A stretch of 64,000 nucleotides of DNA, from assembly GCF_040436315.1 (NCBI RefSeq), contig NZ_AP031572.1, positions 2,418,001-2,482,000 on the forward strand, read 5' to 3'. Shown in pieces: positions 9,717 through 19,048 of this stretch. The stretch's first letter is position 1. Each line of letters begins with the position of its first letter. The stretch comes from Synechocystis sp. LKSZ1 (lineage in GTDB: Bacteria; Cyanobacteriota; Cyanobacteriia; Cyanobacteriales; Microcystaceae). The position numbers and the translations under genes were made by a program. Under the pieces are notes generated by a model. The model made no database searches. It was not told the origin of the DNA and saw only the letters and a list, made by a program, of their open reading frames with translations.

Positions 9717-10655
9717 ATGCTTGATTTCCCAGAAACTCTGACGGCTATTCCCCAGGCCCCGCCTGATTTTAAATCGGGTTTTGTCGGTATCCTTGGCCGG
9801 CCCAATGTGGGGAAATCGACGCTGATGAACCATCTGGTGGGGGAGAAAATTGCCATTACCTCCCCGGTGTCTCAAACGACCCGTAACCGCCTCAGGGGAA
9901 TTTTGACAACGGAGCAGGCCCAGATAATTTTTGTGGATACACCGGGGATCCATCGCCCCCACCATGAATTAGGCAAAGTACTGGTCAAAAATGCAGAACG
10001 GGCCATCAATAGTGTGGATATCGTTCTGTTTGTGGTGGATAGCGCCGTACCCTTAGGGGGGGGAGATCGTTATGTTGCTGAGCTACTGAGCCGGGCCAAA
10101 ACCCCTGTGATTTTGGGGCTCAATAAAGCCGACCAACAAGGAAAGGATGCTCCAGAACTTGATCAAACCTATCAAGCTCTAGCGGAAGCCCAGGCCTGGC
10201 CTTGGTGCAAATTTTCCGCCTTGACAGGGCAGGGCCTAGCCGACCTCCAGCATCTTCTCCTAACTCATTTGGAACCCGGCCCCTACTACTATCCCCCCAG
10301 CCTCGTAACCGACCAGCCAGAGCGCTTTATCATGGCGGAGCTCATTCGCGAACAAATTCTCCTCCTAACTCGCCAGGAGGTGCCCCATTCTGTGGCCATT
10401 ACCATCGAAAAAGTGGAAGAGACCCCCGAGCGCACCCACGTCTTTGCCGCTATTACCGTAGAACGGTCTTCCCAGAAGGGAATTTTGATCGGGAAAGAGG
10501 GCAGTATGCTCAAGGAGATCGGGCGTGCCGCCCGTCAGCAAATGCAAAAGTTGGTGGATGGTGCTGTTTTTCTAAAATTGTTCGTCAAAATTGAGCCGAA
10601 ATGGCGTCAGTCTCGCCAGCAGTTGTTAGAATTTGGATACCGCGTTGAAGATTGA
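9717..10655 (+). CDS. era: GTPase Era
   Basis: The 312-residue protein has an N-terminal G domain with P-loop [11 protein letters not shown], then VSQTTRNRL, DTPGIHRPHH and NKAD. A C-terminal KH domain follows with VERSSQKGILIGKEGSMLKE. Era binds the 3' end of 16S rRNA and promotes 30S maturation. I start at ATG 9717 (MLDFPETLTA); a TTG two codons earlier is in frame. It stands alone between sipA and the chemotaxis-type kinase. Confidence 0.97.
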   Translation: MLDFPETLTAIPQAPPDFKSGFVGILGRPNVGKSTLMNHLVGEKIAITSPVSQTTRNRLRGILTTEQAQIIFVDTPGIHRPHHELGKVLVKNAERAINSVDIVLFVVDSAVPLGGGDRYVAELLSRAKTPVILGLNKADQQGKDAPELDQTYQALAEAQAWPWCKFSALTGQGLADLQHLLLTHLEPGPYYYPPSLVTDQPERFIMAELIREQILLLTRQEVPHSVAITIEKVEETPERTHVFAAITVERSSQKGILIGKEGSMLKEIGRAARQQMQKLVDGAVFLKLFVKIEPKWRQSRQQLLEFGYRVED

Positions 10656-10778
10656 GACCGGAACGAGAACAGGGCCAGCTTTTTGGGGCGGCATTCTGTT
10701 TCTCCTTTCCCTGAGGTGAATCAATCCAATTCGACCCTAGAGCCTTGCCTGCCCCGTTGACTCTGACAGGATTAAATC

Positions 10779-13700
10779 ATGATGAATAGTGACCCCCAAG
10801 CCACGCCAGCGATCGACAATTGGTTTGAAAATGACATGGAAGGGTTATTTCAGGATTTAGAGTCGGCAGACCAGCCAGCAGCTTCAGAAAATCTCGATGA
10901 ATTCAACGACTTAATGGACTTTTTTGATGATGACCCCGTCTCATCTGTGACGGATTTTGGCCTGCCCGCAGAGATTATATTAGACCCGGAATCAGAAACG
11001 CCTTTTCCCGAGGAGACAGTACCGGTAGAAGATGCCGTGGCAGAAGATTTGCCCCAGCGCATGGTGTTGTCCTTTGATAGCGCGGAAGCAGAACTAGAAG
11101 CCCTGTTTGATAACGCTAATGAAGCGGATGTGCAACCCAGTAGCACAGATCCCTACGAGACGGCCAACTGGCTGGAAATTGATCATTTGATGGCGGAACA
11201 ACCCGTGGCGGAAACCCCGGCCAACCACGATGACTTTGAAAACCTAGACCAGTGGTTTGATCAACAGGTAGAGGAGCAACCGGTTGACCTTAACAGTGCG
11301 GCCTTTGCGACGCTAAAACAGCCGGAGGATGCCGAGCTATTATCGGCTTTTGCGACGCTCAAGCAATCCGATCTCGATGACATTCTGAATGTGGCCCGTC
11401 AAACCCTACCGGAGAAGATAACGGTTACCCCCTTCGAGAACGAGTTAGATGACCTCCGGGAACTTTTGGGGCTTGAGAGTGAGGCCCCGGCGACCGAGAC
11501 TGCGGCTCCGTCCCTTGCGTTAGCACCAATATTCTATGATGACTTAGAACAATGGGATAACCTGCTAGCCCAAGGGCCAAGCTTTCCGGTGCCCGATTTA
11601 TTTAATCCCATCGCCCTAGAAAATCTCCTGAATGCACCGGCTCGAAGCGTCTCGACGCTCCAAGCACCACCGCTGACGCCAATTAAGCGCCCCGTCACGG
11701 CAGTAGCGGCCCCCACCGAGGAGATTGAAGATGAATTTAAAGACCTTGAGGCCCTGCTAGAACAAGCCGATCGAACCATGGGCGGCCCTCCCGCCATGGT
11801 CGCCGTTGGTGGTCAGCGCCTCCAATCCCGTAGCCGGGCAACAAAGGCCAAGGTCTTTGAGCAGACCATGCGGGTTCCGGTTAAGCAATTAGATAATTTG
11901 AGTAACTTAATTGGGGAACTGGTCATTAAACGTAACCGTTTGGAGCAGGATCAGGAACGTCTGCGGCAGTTTCTCGATAATTTACTCAATCAAACGCAAA
12001 ATTTGAGTGAGGTTGGCGACCGGATGCACGACCTTCATGAACGAACCCTGCTGGAGGGGGCCCTCTTGGCCAGTCGTCAGTCTGCCCGTTACCAGTCCAA
12101 AGTGACTTACCCCGGTGATAAAGCCACGGTGCCTGGGGCCAGTACCCTGGCCGACCAACCCTTCGATGCCCTAGAGATGGATCGGTTTACCGGCTTTCAC
12201 CTCTTGTCCCAGGAGATGATTGAGTTAATTGTTCGGGTACGGGAATCAGCGTCCGATATCCAATACCTGGTAGATGAAACCGACCAGTTGGCCCGTTCTC
12301 TGCGCCAGGTCACAACCCAACTCCAGGAGGGGATGACCCAGTCCCGGATGGTGCCCTTCGCCCAGACCGCAGACCGTCTGCCCCGAGCGATTCGGGAAGT
12401 GTCCCTCAAACTCAACAAAAAAGTTAATTTAGAGGTTGAGGGGCGAGAGGTGCTGATTGACAAAATGATCCTGGAGCAACTCTATAACCCCATGACCCAC
12501 CTGGTGAATAATGCCATTACCCACGGCATTGAAACGCCAGAGGTACGGCGTCAACTAGGCAAACTGGATGAGGGTAAGTTGAGCGTCAGGGCCTTTCTCC
12601 AAGGCAATCAGACCTTGATCACTGTGGCGGATGATGGGGCCGGCATTGATGCAGAACGGGTGAAACAAAAGGCCATCGAAAAAGGCCTAATTACGGCCCT
12701 GGAAGCCCAGAATATGGGGGAACAGGATGTCTATGACCTCCTCTTCCATGCAGGCTTTAGTACTAAAGACAAGGTTGATGACTTTGCCGGACGGGGCGTG
12801 GGTCTAGATGTTGTCCGCACGAGCCTCCTAGAAATTCGCGGGGGCGTAACCGTCGATTCCGCCCTTGGCAGGGGAACAACCTTTACCATTCGCCTTCCCA
12901 TTACCCTCAGTATCTGTAAAGCCCTCTGCTGTTTGAGCGAACGAGCCCGCATTGCCTTTCCCATGGATGGAGTTGAGGACACCAAGGACTACCTGCCCAG
13001 TGAGGTCTTCACCAACGAAGAGGGGCAAAAATGTGTGTCCTGGAACGACCAGCCCCTCCCCATCCATCCCCTCGGAGATCTCCTGAGCTATAACCGAATT
13101 CTCAGTCGTGGTACTGTTTATGGTGGTGCGCCGGAGGACGATAGTCTGGCCATTGTGATTCTGCGCGGCGGCAGTGGAAACCTTTTGGCCCTCCAGATAG
13201 ATCAGGTATTGGGGGAAGAAGAAATTGTCATCAAACAAATTGAAGGGCCAGTTCCCAAACCACCAGGGATTGCTGGAGCCACTGTACGCGGCGATGGCAG
13301 TATTATGCCCATCGGTGATGTTTTAGAATTGATGGAAATTGCCCAGGGCCGGATGCGCACCGACAGCAGTGGTGGCCTCTGGCGCAAGACCTTAACTCCA
13401 GCGGCTAGCGAACTTCAGTTAGAACCAACGGTGCTGATTGTGGATGACTCCATCACTGTGCGGGAATTACTGTCTTTGAGCTTCAGCAAGGCTGGTTATC
13501 GCGTAGAACAGGCCCGAGACGGACGCGAGGCCTTGGAAAAACTAAAATCAGGCCTTCCCTGCGACCTCGTCTTCTGCGATATTGAAATGCCGCGCATGAA
13601 TGGTTTAGAGTTACTTTCCCAACTCCAGGCCGATGAGATGCTAGCCAATCTTCCCGTGGCCCTGTTGACCTCCCGGGGGGCCGACCGCCACCGTAAAATG

Positions 13701-14309
13701 GCTGCTAAATTAGGGGCCAGCGGTTACTTTACTAAGCCTTACACCGAAAAAGACCTCCTGGATGCTGCTGGCCGGATGCTCCAAGGAGAAATTCTCCTCC
13801 CCGGTAGTGTTCGTCAGTCTAATTCCGTTCTCTCTCGCTTTAAACAGGCCAAGCTAGCGGCCCCGGAAGCGTCCCCACCCAAGCTGGAGATGCCCGAAAG
13901 TCATCCTCCCCGGGTGTTGATTATTGACGACTCTGTGATGGTGCGGGAAATGCTTTCCTTGACCTTCCGTAAGGCCAACTACATCACCGAGACGGCGCGG
14001 GATGGCCAGGACGCCTGGGAAAAACTACGGTCGGGTCTGCCCTGTGACTTGATCCTCTGCGATATTGAAATGCCCCGCATGAACGGTATGGAGTTGCTGG
14101 ATCGCCTACATGAAGACCCGGAACTCTCCCAAATTCCCATGGCCATGATTACCTCACGAGGCGCCCAAAAAATGCAACGGCTAGCAGCGGAGAAGGGGGC
14201 CAAGGGGTATTTTGTTAAACCTTATATTGAAGAGGCGTTGCTCGAAGCCAGTCAGCGACTGTTGGCCGGTGAGGTGTTATTGGATGTCAATGCTCTAGTC
14301 GAGGACTAA
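10779..14309 (+). CDS. pilL-C: CheA-like hybrid histidine kinase, PilL-C/Hik43 type (no HPt)
   Basis: This 1176-residue protein contains CheA modules P3-P4-P5 and two receivers. The dimerisation region lies at about 360-435 (MRVPVKQLDNLSNLIGELVI). The ATPase lies at about 515-700 (HLVNNAITHG, DDGAGID, GRGVGLDVV). The CheW-like domain is at about 704-850. Receivers at about 882-1000 and 1042-1165 each have DDS, CDIEMPRMNG and a conserved KPY. No HPt histidine motif is present: residues 1-355 are acidic and low-complexity with repeated short amphipathic segments. In Synechocystis the CheA of the type IV pilus system is split into PilL-N (HPt) and PilL-C (Slr0322), and this protein matches the latter. 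The phosphorylatable histidine should therefore be supplied in trans. The stop codon overlaps the next start. Confidence 0.9.
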   Translation: MMNSDPQATPAIDNWFENDMEGLFQDLESADQPAASENLDEFNDLMDFFDDDPVSSVTDFGLPAEIILDPESETPFPEETVPVEDAVAEDLPQRMVLSFDSAEAELEALFDNANEADVQPSSTDPYETANWLEIDHLMAEQPVAETPANHDDFENLDQWFDQQVEEQPVDLNSAAFATLKQPEDAELLSAFATLKQSDLDDILNVARQTLPEKITVTPFENELDDLRELLGLESEAPATETAAPSLALAPIFYDDLEQWDNLLAQGPSFPVPDLFNPIALENLLNAPARSVSTLQAPPLTPIKRPVTAVAAPTEEIEDEFKDLEALLEQADRTMGGPPAMVAVGGQRLQSRSRATKAKVFEQTMRVPVKQLDNLSNLIGELVIKRNRLEQDQERLRQFLDNLLNQTQNLSEVGDRMHDLHERTLLEGALLASRQSARYQSKVTYPGDKATVPGASTLADQPFDALEMDRFTGFHLLSQEMIELIVRVRESASDIQYLVDETDQLARSLRQVTTQLQEGMTQSRMVPFAQTADRLPRAIREVSLKLNKKVNLEVEGREVLIDKMILEQLYNPMTHLVNNAITHGIETPEVRRQLGKLDEGKLSVRAFLQGNQTLITVADDGAGIDAERVKQKAIEKGLITALEAQNMGEQDVYDLLFHAGFSTKDKVDDFAGRGVGLDVVRTSLLEIRGGVTVDSALGRGTTFTIRLPITLSICKALCCLSERARIAFPMDGVEDTKDYLPSEVFTNEEGQKCVSWNDQPLPIHPLGDLLSYNRILSRGTVYGGAPEDDSLAIVILRGGSGNLLALQIDQVLGEEEIVIKQIEGPVPKPPGIAGATVRGDGSIMPIGDVLELMEIAQGRMRTDSSGGLWRKTLTPAASELQLEPTVLIVDDSITVRELLSLSFSKAGYRVEQARDGREALEKLKSGLPCDLVFCDIEMPRMNGLELLSQLQADEMLANLPVALLTSRGADRHRKMAAKLGASGYFTKPYTEKDLLDAAGRMLQGEILLPGSVRQSNSVLSRFKQAKLAAPEASPPKLEMPESHPPRVLIIDDSVMVREMLSLTFRKANYITETARDGQDAWEKLRSGLPCDLILCDIEMPRMNGMELLDRLHEDPELSQIPMAMITSRGAQKMQRLAAEKGAKGYFVKPYIEEALLEASQRLLAGEVLLDVNALVED

Positions 14310-17300
14310 TGTCCGTTTCTCTGCCTGACCAGCTTACTGCATTCATCACTGCCTTACGCTGCCTTAGCCAAGTGGATGTCCAGTCCCAGTGGCGGCTCTG
14401 CTCGGCCCTGCCAACGCAACCGGTTGATTCAGTGAGCTATCCAATTGCTCCCCTCAACGACAAGGGCTACATCGTCTGGTCAAAAGGCCAGCAAGTCCAA
14501 TGGTTGGCCCAATCCTTTACCATTCCTCCGGCCCTCGCCGGTTATCCTCTCCAGGGCCTAGTTTTCCGTTTGGCCCTGACCTGGTGGGCGGAGGATGCTC
14601 AGATTTTTGTCCAGGGCCAGCTTGTCCAACAGGGCGACCTCTTTGATTCCAAGGCCCGCATTGTGCTCATGTCCCAGGCCCAACCAGGAGAAACGATCAC
14701 CGTTGCCCTACGTCTGGTGAGTCCTGGCCATGATATTGGGGCCTTGATGCAATCCCAATTGTTGTACGAGCGGGATTATCCGGCCCTCGACCCTGGTTTC
14801 GTCGCTGATGAACTGCAAGTACTGGCGGAGTATCTGGCCCGCTTTGCTCCTGAGAATTTGCTTCAACTTACCCAAGCAGTAGCGGCCTTTGAGGAAACGT
14901 CAGTAGCCGACCCAGAAAATGTTGACCAGGCCCTGGCAGAGTTGCGGCAACAGTTACTTCCCCTCGCGGCAGCAGTGGGCATTAAGCAACGCACCTTTCA
15001 CCTCCTTGGTCATGCCCACCTCGATATGGCTTGGCTCTGGCCCTTGGCGGAAACCTGGGAAGTTGGGCAAAGAACCTTTCAGTCTGTACTCACACTCCAA
15101 CAAGAATTTCCTGACCTGGTGTTTGGTCATACCAGCCCGGCCCTCTATGAATGGATTGAGCAAAACCGTCCGACTTTGTTTGCCCAGATCCAACAGGCGG
15201 TTAAAGAGAACCACTGGGAACTTTTGGGCGGGATGTGGATCGAACCCGATGCCAATCTCCCCTCCGGCGAGTCCCTGGCCCGGCAACTCCTCTACGGTCA
15301 GCGCTATTTTCAATCTCGTTTTGGTCGGGTCAGTCGAGTGGCCTGGCTACCGGACAGCTTCGGTTTCTGTAGTCAACTACCGCAATTACTAGCCCAGGCA
15401 GGAATTCCCTATTTTGTCACGGCTAAACTGCATTGGAATGATACAACGCTCTTTCCCCATGGGGTTTTTAACTGGCGTTCCCCGGATGGTAGTCAAGTGT
15501 TGACGGTGATGGGGCCGCCTAATGTAGCGGGGGTGATGGATACCCGACCCTTGGTTATGACCCAGTATGCCCTCGATTGGGAACCCCAAACTGGCCTCAA
15601 AGACATGCTCTGGCTACCCGGTGTGGGCGATCATGGTGGCGGGCCAACCAAGGATATGTGGCAGGTAAAACAACGCTGGCAGGCCTCTCCTTTCTTTCCG
15701 ACCCTCGTCAGTCAGCGGGCAGAGGATTATCTTCACCAGATCGAGCAACAACTGAGCCAAAACCCCATAGCAATCCCCACCTGGCAGAATGAACTTTATC
15801 TGCAATACCATCGGGGTTGCTATACCAACCATGCCGACCAAAAGGCCTATAATCGCCGGGCCGAGCATCTCCTCACTGAAGCTGAATTATGGTCGGCCTG
15901 TGCCACTCGTCTTGCCCAAACGCCCTATCCCCACGATGCTCTGGAAGCGGCCTGGAAAAAAGTTCTGCTTAATCAATTCCACGATATTTTGCCGGGAACG
16001 TCGATTCCAGAGGTCTTCGCCCAGGCCAACCAGGATTGGGAAACAGCGATCCAAGGGGCCACGGCCGTCATCCGCCAGGCCTTAACTGAGATTGCCCAAC
16101 AGATCGCTTGGCCCCGCCCCACCCACCCCCAGGCCCAACCACTTTTGGTCTTTAATGCCCTCAATTGGCACCAAACCGGGGTGATTTCTCTGCCCGTTTC
16201 GCCTCAGGATTGGCAGGTCTATGACAGCGAAGGCCAGGCCCTGCCTCAGCAGGCCAGTCATGATCAACATCTGTTATTTAAAACCCCATCCGTTCCCGGC
16301 CTCGGCTACCGTAGCTATTGGCTTGTGCCCCAATCCCATCCATCGCTTTCCCTCTCCAGCACAGCAGCCCCTATCCTCGATAATGGCCGGCTCCGGGTTT
16401 GCCTGGATGAGGAGACGGGAGAATTAGCGAGTATTTTTGACTACGACCTACAACGGGAGCTGTTGAGTGGGCCGGGGAATCAATTGCAGTTTTTCCAAGA
16501 CCAGGGCCAGTACTGGGATGCCTGGAACATTGACCCCCACTATGCCCAACACCCTTTACCTAGCGCTCAATTGGAATCCCTGGAGGTACTTGAGCAGGGC
16601 CCTCTACGCTGGCGAATTCGTGTCTATCGCACCTTTCAACAGTCCCGCTTCCAGCAAGATTATTGTTTGGAGGCAGATAGTTCCCTACTCCAGATCCAAA
16701 CCCAGGTCGATTGGCAAGAACGCCAGATTTTAGTCAAAGCCGCCTTTCCCCTGACCCTATGCAGTGATACCTTTACCACCGAGGCCCCCTGTGGTGTAGT
16801 CGAGCGCCCGACCCAGCCCCAAACAGAAGCCGAAAAGGCCCAGTGGGAAGTCCCCCACCAGCACTGGGTCGATGTGAGTGATCCAGAACAACACTGGGGC
16901 GTTAGCTTGCTCAATGATAGTAAGTATGGCTGTGATCTCCAGGGCCAACAAATGCGCTTAACCCTGCTCCGGGGGAGTCTCTGGCCCGATCCCGATTCTG
17001 ACCGAGGCGACCATTCCTTTAGCTATGGCTTCTATAGCCATCGAGGCAATTGGCGCGATGGAAAAACTGTTCAAAAGGGCTATGCCTTTAATCGTCCCCT
17101 GCGACCCTGGTATCCAAAATCAACATCCTCTAGTGGCACCTTAGCTCCGACTCAATCCCTGTTGTCTCTGGGGGCCGACCATCTGTGTTTGCTGGCCCTG
17201 AAGCGAGCAGAAGCTTCCGATACCACTTGGATTCTGCGGGTCTATGAAAGTTTAGGGCAACCTGCTGATTTCATTTTTGAAAATGCTTTAAACCTCCAAG

Positions 17301-17398
17301 TGGCCGCGAGGGTTAACCTTTTGGAAGAAGCCACTGAGTCATCTCATCGAGTTAATCCCTGGGCCATTGCCAGTTTTGCTCTACAGGCCCTGGACTAA
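14309..17398 (+). CDS. alpha-mannosidase, glycoside hydrolase family 38
   Basis: The 1029-residue protein has a beta-rich N-terminal domain, then the GH38 catalytic domain from about residue 228. Metal-ligand motif GHAHLDMAWLWP is followed by LPDSFGFCSQLPQ, which contains the expected nucleophile Asp, and by GVGDHGGGPT. A central helical bundle and C-terminal beta-sandwich domains complete the fold. GH38 enzymes remove alpha-mannosyl residues; no signal peptide is evident, so a cytoplasmic enzyme is likely. Its ATG shares a base with the pilL-C stop (TAATG), implying translational coupling. The same pair exists in Synechocystis (slr0322-slr0323). Its stop overlaps convergent psbN by 4 bp. Confidence 0.93.
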   Translation: MSVSLPDQLTAFITALRCLSQVDVQSQWRLCSALPTQPVDSVSYPIAPLNDKGYIVWSKGQQVQWLAQSFTIPPALAGYPLQGLVFRLALTWWAEDAQIFVQGQLVQQGDLFDSKARIVLMSQAQPGETITVALRLVSPGHDIGALMQSQLLYERDYPALDPGFVADELQVLAEYLARFAPENLLQLTQAVAAFEETSVADPENVDQALAELRQQLLPLAAAVGIKQRTFHLLGHAHLDMAWLWPLAETWEVGQRTFQSVLTLQQEFPDLVFGHTSPALYEWIEQNRPTLFAQIQQAVKENHWELLGGMWIEPDANLPSGESLARQLLYGQRYFQSRFGRVSRVAWLPDSFGFCSQLPQLLAQAGIPYFVTAKLHWNDTTLFPHGVFNWRSPDGSQVLTVMGPPNVAGVMDTRPLVMTQYALDWEPQTGLKDMLWLPGVGDHGGGPTKDMWQVKQRWQASPFFPTLVSQRAEDYLHQIEQQLSQNPIAIPTWQNELYLQYHRGCYTNHADQKAYNRRAEHLLTEAELWSACATRLAQTPYPHDALEAAWKKVLLNQFHDILPGTSIPEVFAQANQDWETAIQGATAVIRQALTEIAQQIAWPRPTHPQAQPLLVFNALNWHQTGVISLPVSPQDWQVYDSEGQALPQQASHDQHLLFKTPSVPGLGYRSYWLVPQSHPSLSLSSTAAPILDNGRLRVCLDEETGELASIFDYDLQRELLSGPGNQLQFFQDQGQYWDAWNIDPHYAQHPLPSAQLESLEVLEQGPLRWRIRVYRTFQQSRFQQDYCLEADSSLLQIQTQVDWQERQILVKAAFPLTLCSDTFTTEAPCGVVERPTQPQTEAEKAQWEVPHQHWVDVSDPEQHWGVSLLNDSKYGCDLQGQQMRLTLLRGSLWPDPDSDRGDHSFSYGFYSHRGNWRDGKTVQKGYAFNRPLRPWYPKSTSSSGTLAPTQSLLSLGADHLCLLALKRAEASDTTWILRVYESLGQPADFIFENALNLQVAARVNLLEEATESSHRVNPWAIASFALQALD

Positions 17399-17526
17399 TC
17401 TTCGTGGTCTTCGAAGGGGTCACTGAGTTCCGCCGAGGGGGGCCCAAAGGCGGTGTAAACAGAAAAACCCGTAATGGCTACGAGAATAACAGCGAAGGTG
17501 ATACCAACAACGATGGCAGGTTCCAT
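17395..17526 (-). CDS. psbN: photosystem II protein PsbN
   Basis: The frame encodes 43 residues starting MEPAIVVGITFAVILVAITG, then VYTAFGPPSAELSDPFEDHE, an unmistakable PsbN sequence. It has one transmembrane helix and a polar C-terminus. PsbN is not a stable PSII subunit but assists PSII assembly and repair in thylakoids. It is divergent from psbH across 95 bp, the conserved cyanobacterial and plastid arrangement. Its last codon overlaps the stop of the mannosidase gene. Confidence 0.97.
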   Translation of the reverse strand: MEPAIVVGITFAVILVAITGFSVYTAFGPPSAELSDPFEDHED

Positions 17527-17546
17527 AGGGTCTAGGAGAGGGTTAA

Positions 17547-17576
17547 TTGATAATGATGCCTGTTCTCCTATATTAT
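17547..17576 (+). promoter_or_regulatory. probable sigma-70 promoter of psbH
   Basis: A -35-like TTGATA (17547-17552) is followed after 18 bp by TATTAT (17571-17576), with an overlapping TATATT two bases earlier. The element lies about 45 bp upstream of the psbH ATG, in the psbN-psbH intergenic region. Confidence 0.5.
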
Positions 17577-17621
17577 GGCAGAAGATTAAAAATCTAAATT
17601 TAGCGATACGACGGGTAATCT

Positions 17622-17816
17622 ATGGCACAGCGTACTCGGTTAGGAGATATTCTCAGACCTTTAAATTCTGAATACGGCAAAGTGGTACCAGGTTGGGGCA
17701 CGACCCCTGTGATGGGCATCTTCATGTTGCTCTTTTTGGTCTTTTTGCTGATTATTCTGCAAATCTACAACTCCTCCCTGATCCTAGAAGGGTTTAACGT
17801 CGGTTGGCGAGGCTAG
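17622..17816 (+). CDS. psbH: photosystem II reaction centre protein H
   Basis: This 64-residue protein starts [20 protein letters not shown] and contains [20 protein letters not shown], the signature of PsbH. A single thylakoid-spanning helix follows the stromal N-terminus. PsbH stabilises the QB site region and binds near CP47. Length equals the cyanobacterial norm. A terminator follows 48 bp downstream. Confidence 0.98.
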   Translation: MAQRTRLGDILRPLNSEYGKVVPGWGTTPVMGIFMLLFLVFLLIILQIYNSSLILEGFNVGWRG

Positions 17817-17864
17817 GTATTGTAAGGTTAAACATTTGACCAACTTGTCAGCTATTGACCAACT

Positions 17865-17889
17865 GATCCCGGCTTGCCGGGGTCTTTTT
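17865..17889 (+). terminator. intrinsic terminator downstream of psbH
   Basis: GATCCCGG pairs with CCGGGGTC (one T-G wobble) around a short CTTG loop, followed by TTTTTC and further T-rich sequence. It separates psbH from tatA. Confidence 0.8.
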
Positions 17890-17921
17890 CTATTTTTTTG
17901 GTTTTATTCGGAGTCAACCCC

Positions 17922-18170
17922 ATGAATATCTTTGGCATTGGTTTGCCGGAAATGGCAATTATCCTGGTGATTGCCCTGCTGGTTTTCGGCCCCAAAAAGC
18001 TCCCCGAAATTGGCCGCAGTTTGGGCAAGACTCTGCGGAGTTTTCAAGAAGCGTCGAAGGATTTTGAAACAGAATTCAAGCGAGAAGCCGAAGCCATGGA
18101 AAAATCCGTACAAATGCAGGCCCAGTTAGAGTCAGAAAAATCCAAAACTCCACCGGACGCTCACGGATAG
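17922..18170 (+). CDS. tatA: twin-arginine translocase subunit TatA/TatB family
   Basis: This 82-residue protein reads MNIFGIGLPEMAIILVIALL, then VFGPKKLPEIGRSLGKTLRS, the canonical short N-terminal helix, hinge and amphipathic helix of TatA/Hcf106. A charged, helical C-terminus ends it. It forms part of the Sec-independent channel in thylakoid and plasma membranes that exports folded proteins such as Rieske and phycobilin-linked factors. A TTG 16 codons upstream overlaps the terminator and is unlikely to be the start. TatA and TatB cannot be separated from sequence alone here. Confidence 0.92.
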   Translation: MNIFGIGLPEMAIILVIALLVFGPKKLPEIGRSLGKTLRSFQEASKDFETEFKREAEAMEKSVQMQAQLESEKSKTPPDAHG

Positions 18171-18269
18171 GCAGAATCCTTATCTAAGGCCCATCGCTGA
18201 TTGTGTTGGGTTCCCCTCAACTAGTAAACTTGGCATAACCCATGTTTTGTCAGTCGGGGAGGCTCTCGC

Positions 18270-19046
18270 TTGGACGATACCTATCAAATCTATGTGAATC
18301 GGGTGGCACGTCTCACCCTACCCGCATCCTATCAAAGCCAATTGGCTAATATTCAGCCATCACCCAAGTTTCAACAGGGCCAGCCTCTGGCCTTCCCTGG
18401 CTACAGCATTATTACCCCGCCAGCTGCCGAAGATAGCCTTAATACTCAGTTTTATCACCACCTGAGCGAGGTTCAACAGGAAGTCAGCCAATGCTTTGGT
18501 CAACGATTAAATACGGTTCCCCAAGAGAGCTTCCATCTGACCATTGCGGATTTGATCTGGGATGCCCAGTACCAAGGGGTCTTGGCAGAGAATCCCCACT
18601 TTGAGACCCAACTCAAGGCCTGTATCCAGAAAAGCTTTGAGCAATACCAGCCAACGTGGGCAGAGGATAGCCAAGTACAATGGCAAATTCTGGGGCTATT
18701 GATTTTACCGAGGGCCTTGGCAGTGGCTCTGGTGCCCCGCACGGAAGCTGACTATCCCCCCATTTTGCAACTACGCCGTTTACTCTACCAAAGTCCCGAC
18801 CTCATCACCTTGGGTATCGAACAACAATATCACTACACAGCCCACATTACGCTGGGGTATTTTGGTGAAGCATTGCCAACCAATGAAATCGAGGCCCTGA
18901 CGGAGCAATTGAGTGGACTGAACGACCGCTGGCTAGAATTAACACCCCAAACCCTCCAGATTGCCCAGGTGGAACTTCGTCATTTCAAAGATATGACGAC
19001 CTTCCTGCGTCAGGCTGATTATCCTCAGTTAAGCCTACGGCCCTAG
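18270..19046 (+). CDS. DUF1868-like protein of the 2H phosphoesterase superfamily
   Basis: The 258-residue protein has two spaced HxT motifs, SFHLTIADL near residue 90 and YTAHITLGYF near residue 190. This is the hallmark of the 2H phosphoesterase fold, whose members act on cyclic nucleotides or RNA 2',3' ends. The middle segment LLILPRALAVALVPRTEADY fits the same fold. The start codon appears to be TTG at 18270: GGGGAGG stands seven bases upstream, and the next in-frame candidate (GTG at 18294) would cut the conserved N-terminus. The substrate is unknown. Confidence 0.78.
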   Translation: MDDTYQIYVNRVARLTLPASYQSQLANIQPSPKFQQGQPLAFPGYSIITPPAAEDSLNTQFYHHLSEVQQEVSQCFGQRLNTVPQESFHLTIADLIWDAQYQGVLAENPHFETQLKACIQKSFEQYQPTWAEDSQVQWQILGLLILPRALAVALVPRTEADYPPILQLRRLLYQSPDLITLGIEQQYHYTAHITLGYFGEALPTNEIEALTEQLSGLNDRWLELTPQTLQIAQVELRHFKDMTTFLRQADYPQLSLRP

Positions 19047-19048
19047 CC

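Noticed and set aside
17474-17671. 65-codon plus-strand frame across psbN and the psbH start
   Set aside because: It is antisense to psbN and runs into psbH in another frame.
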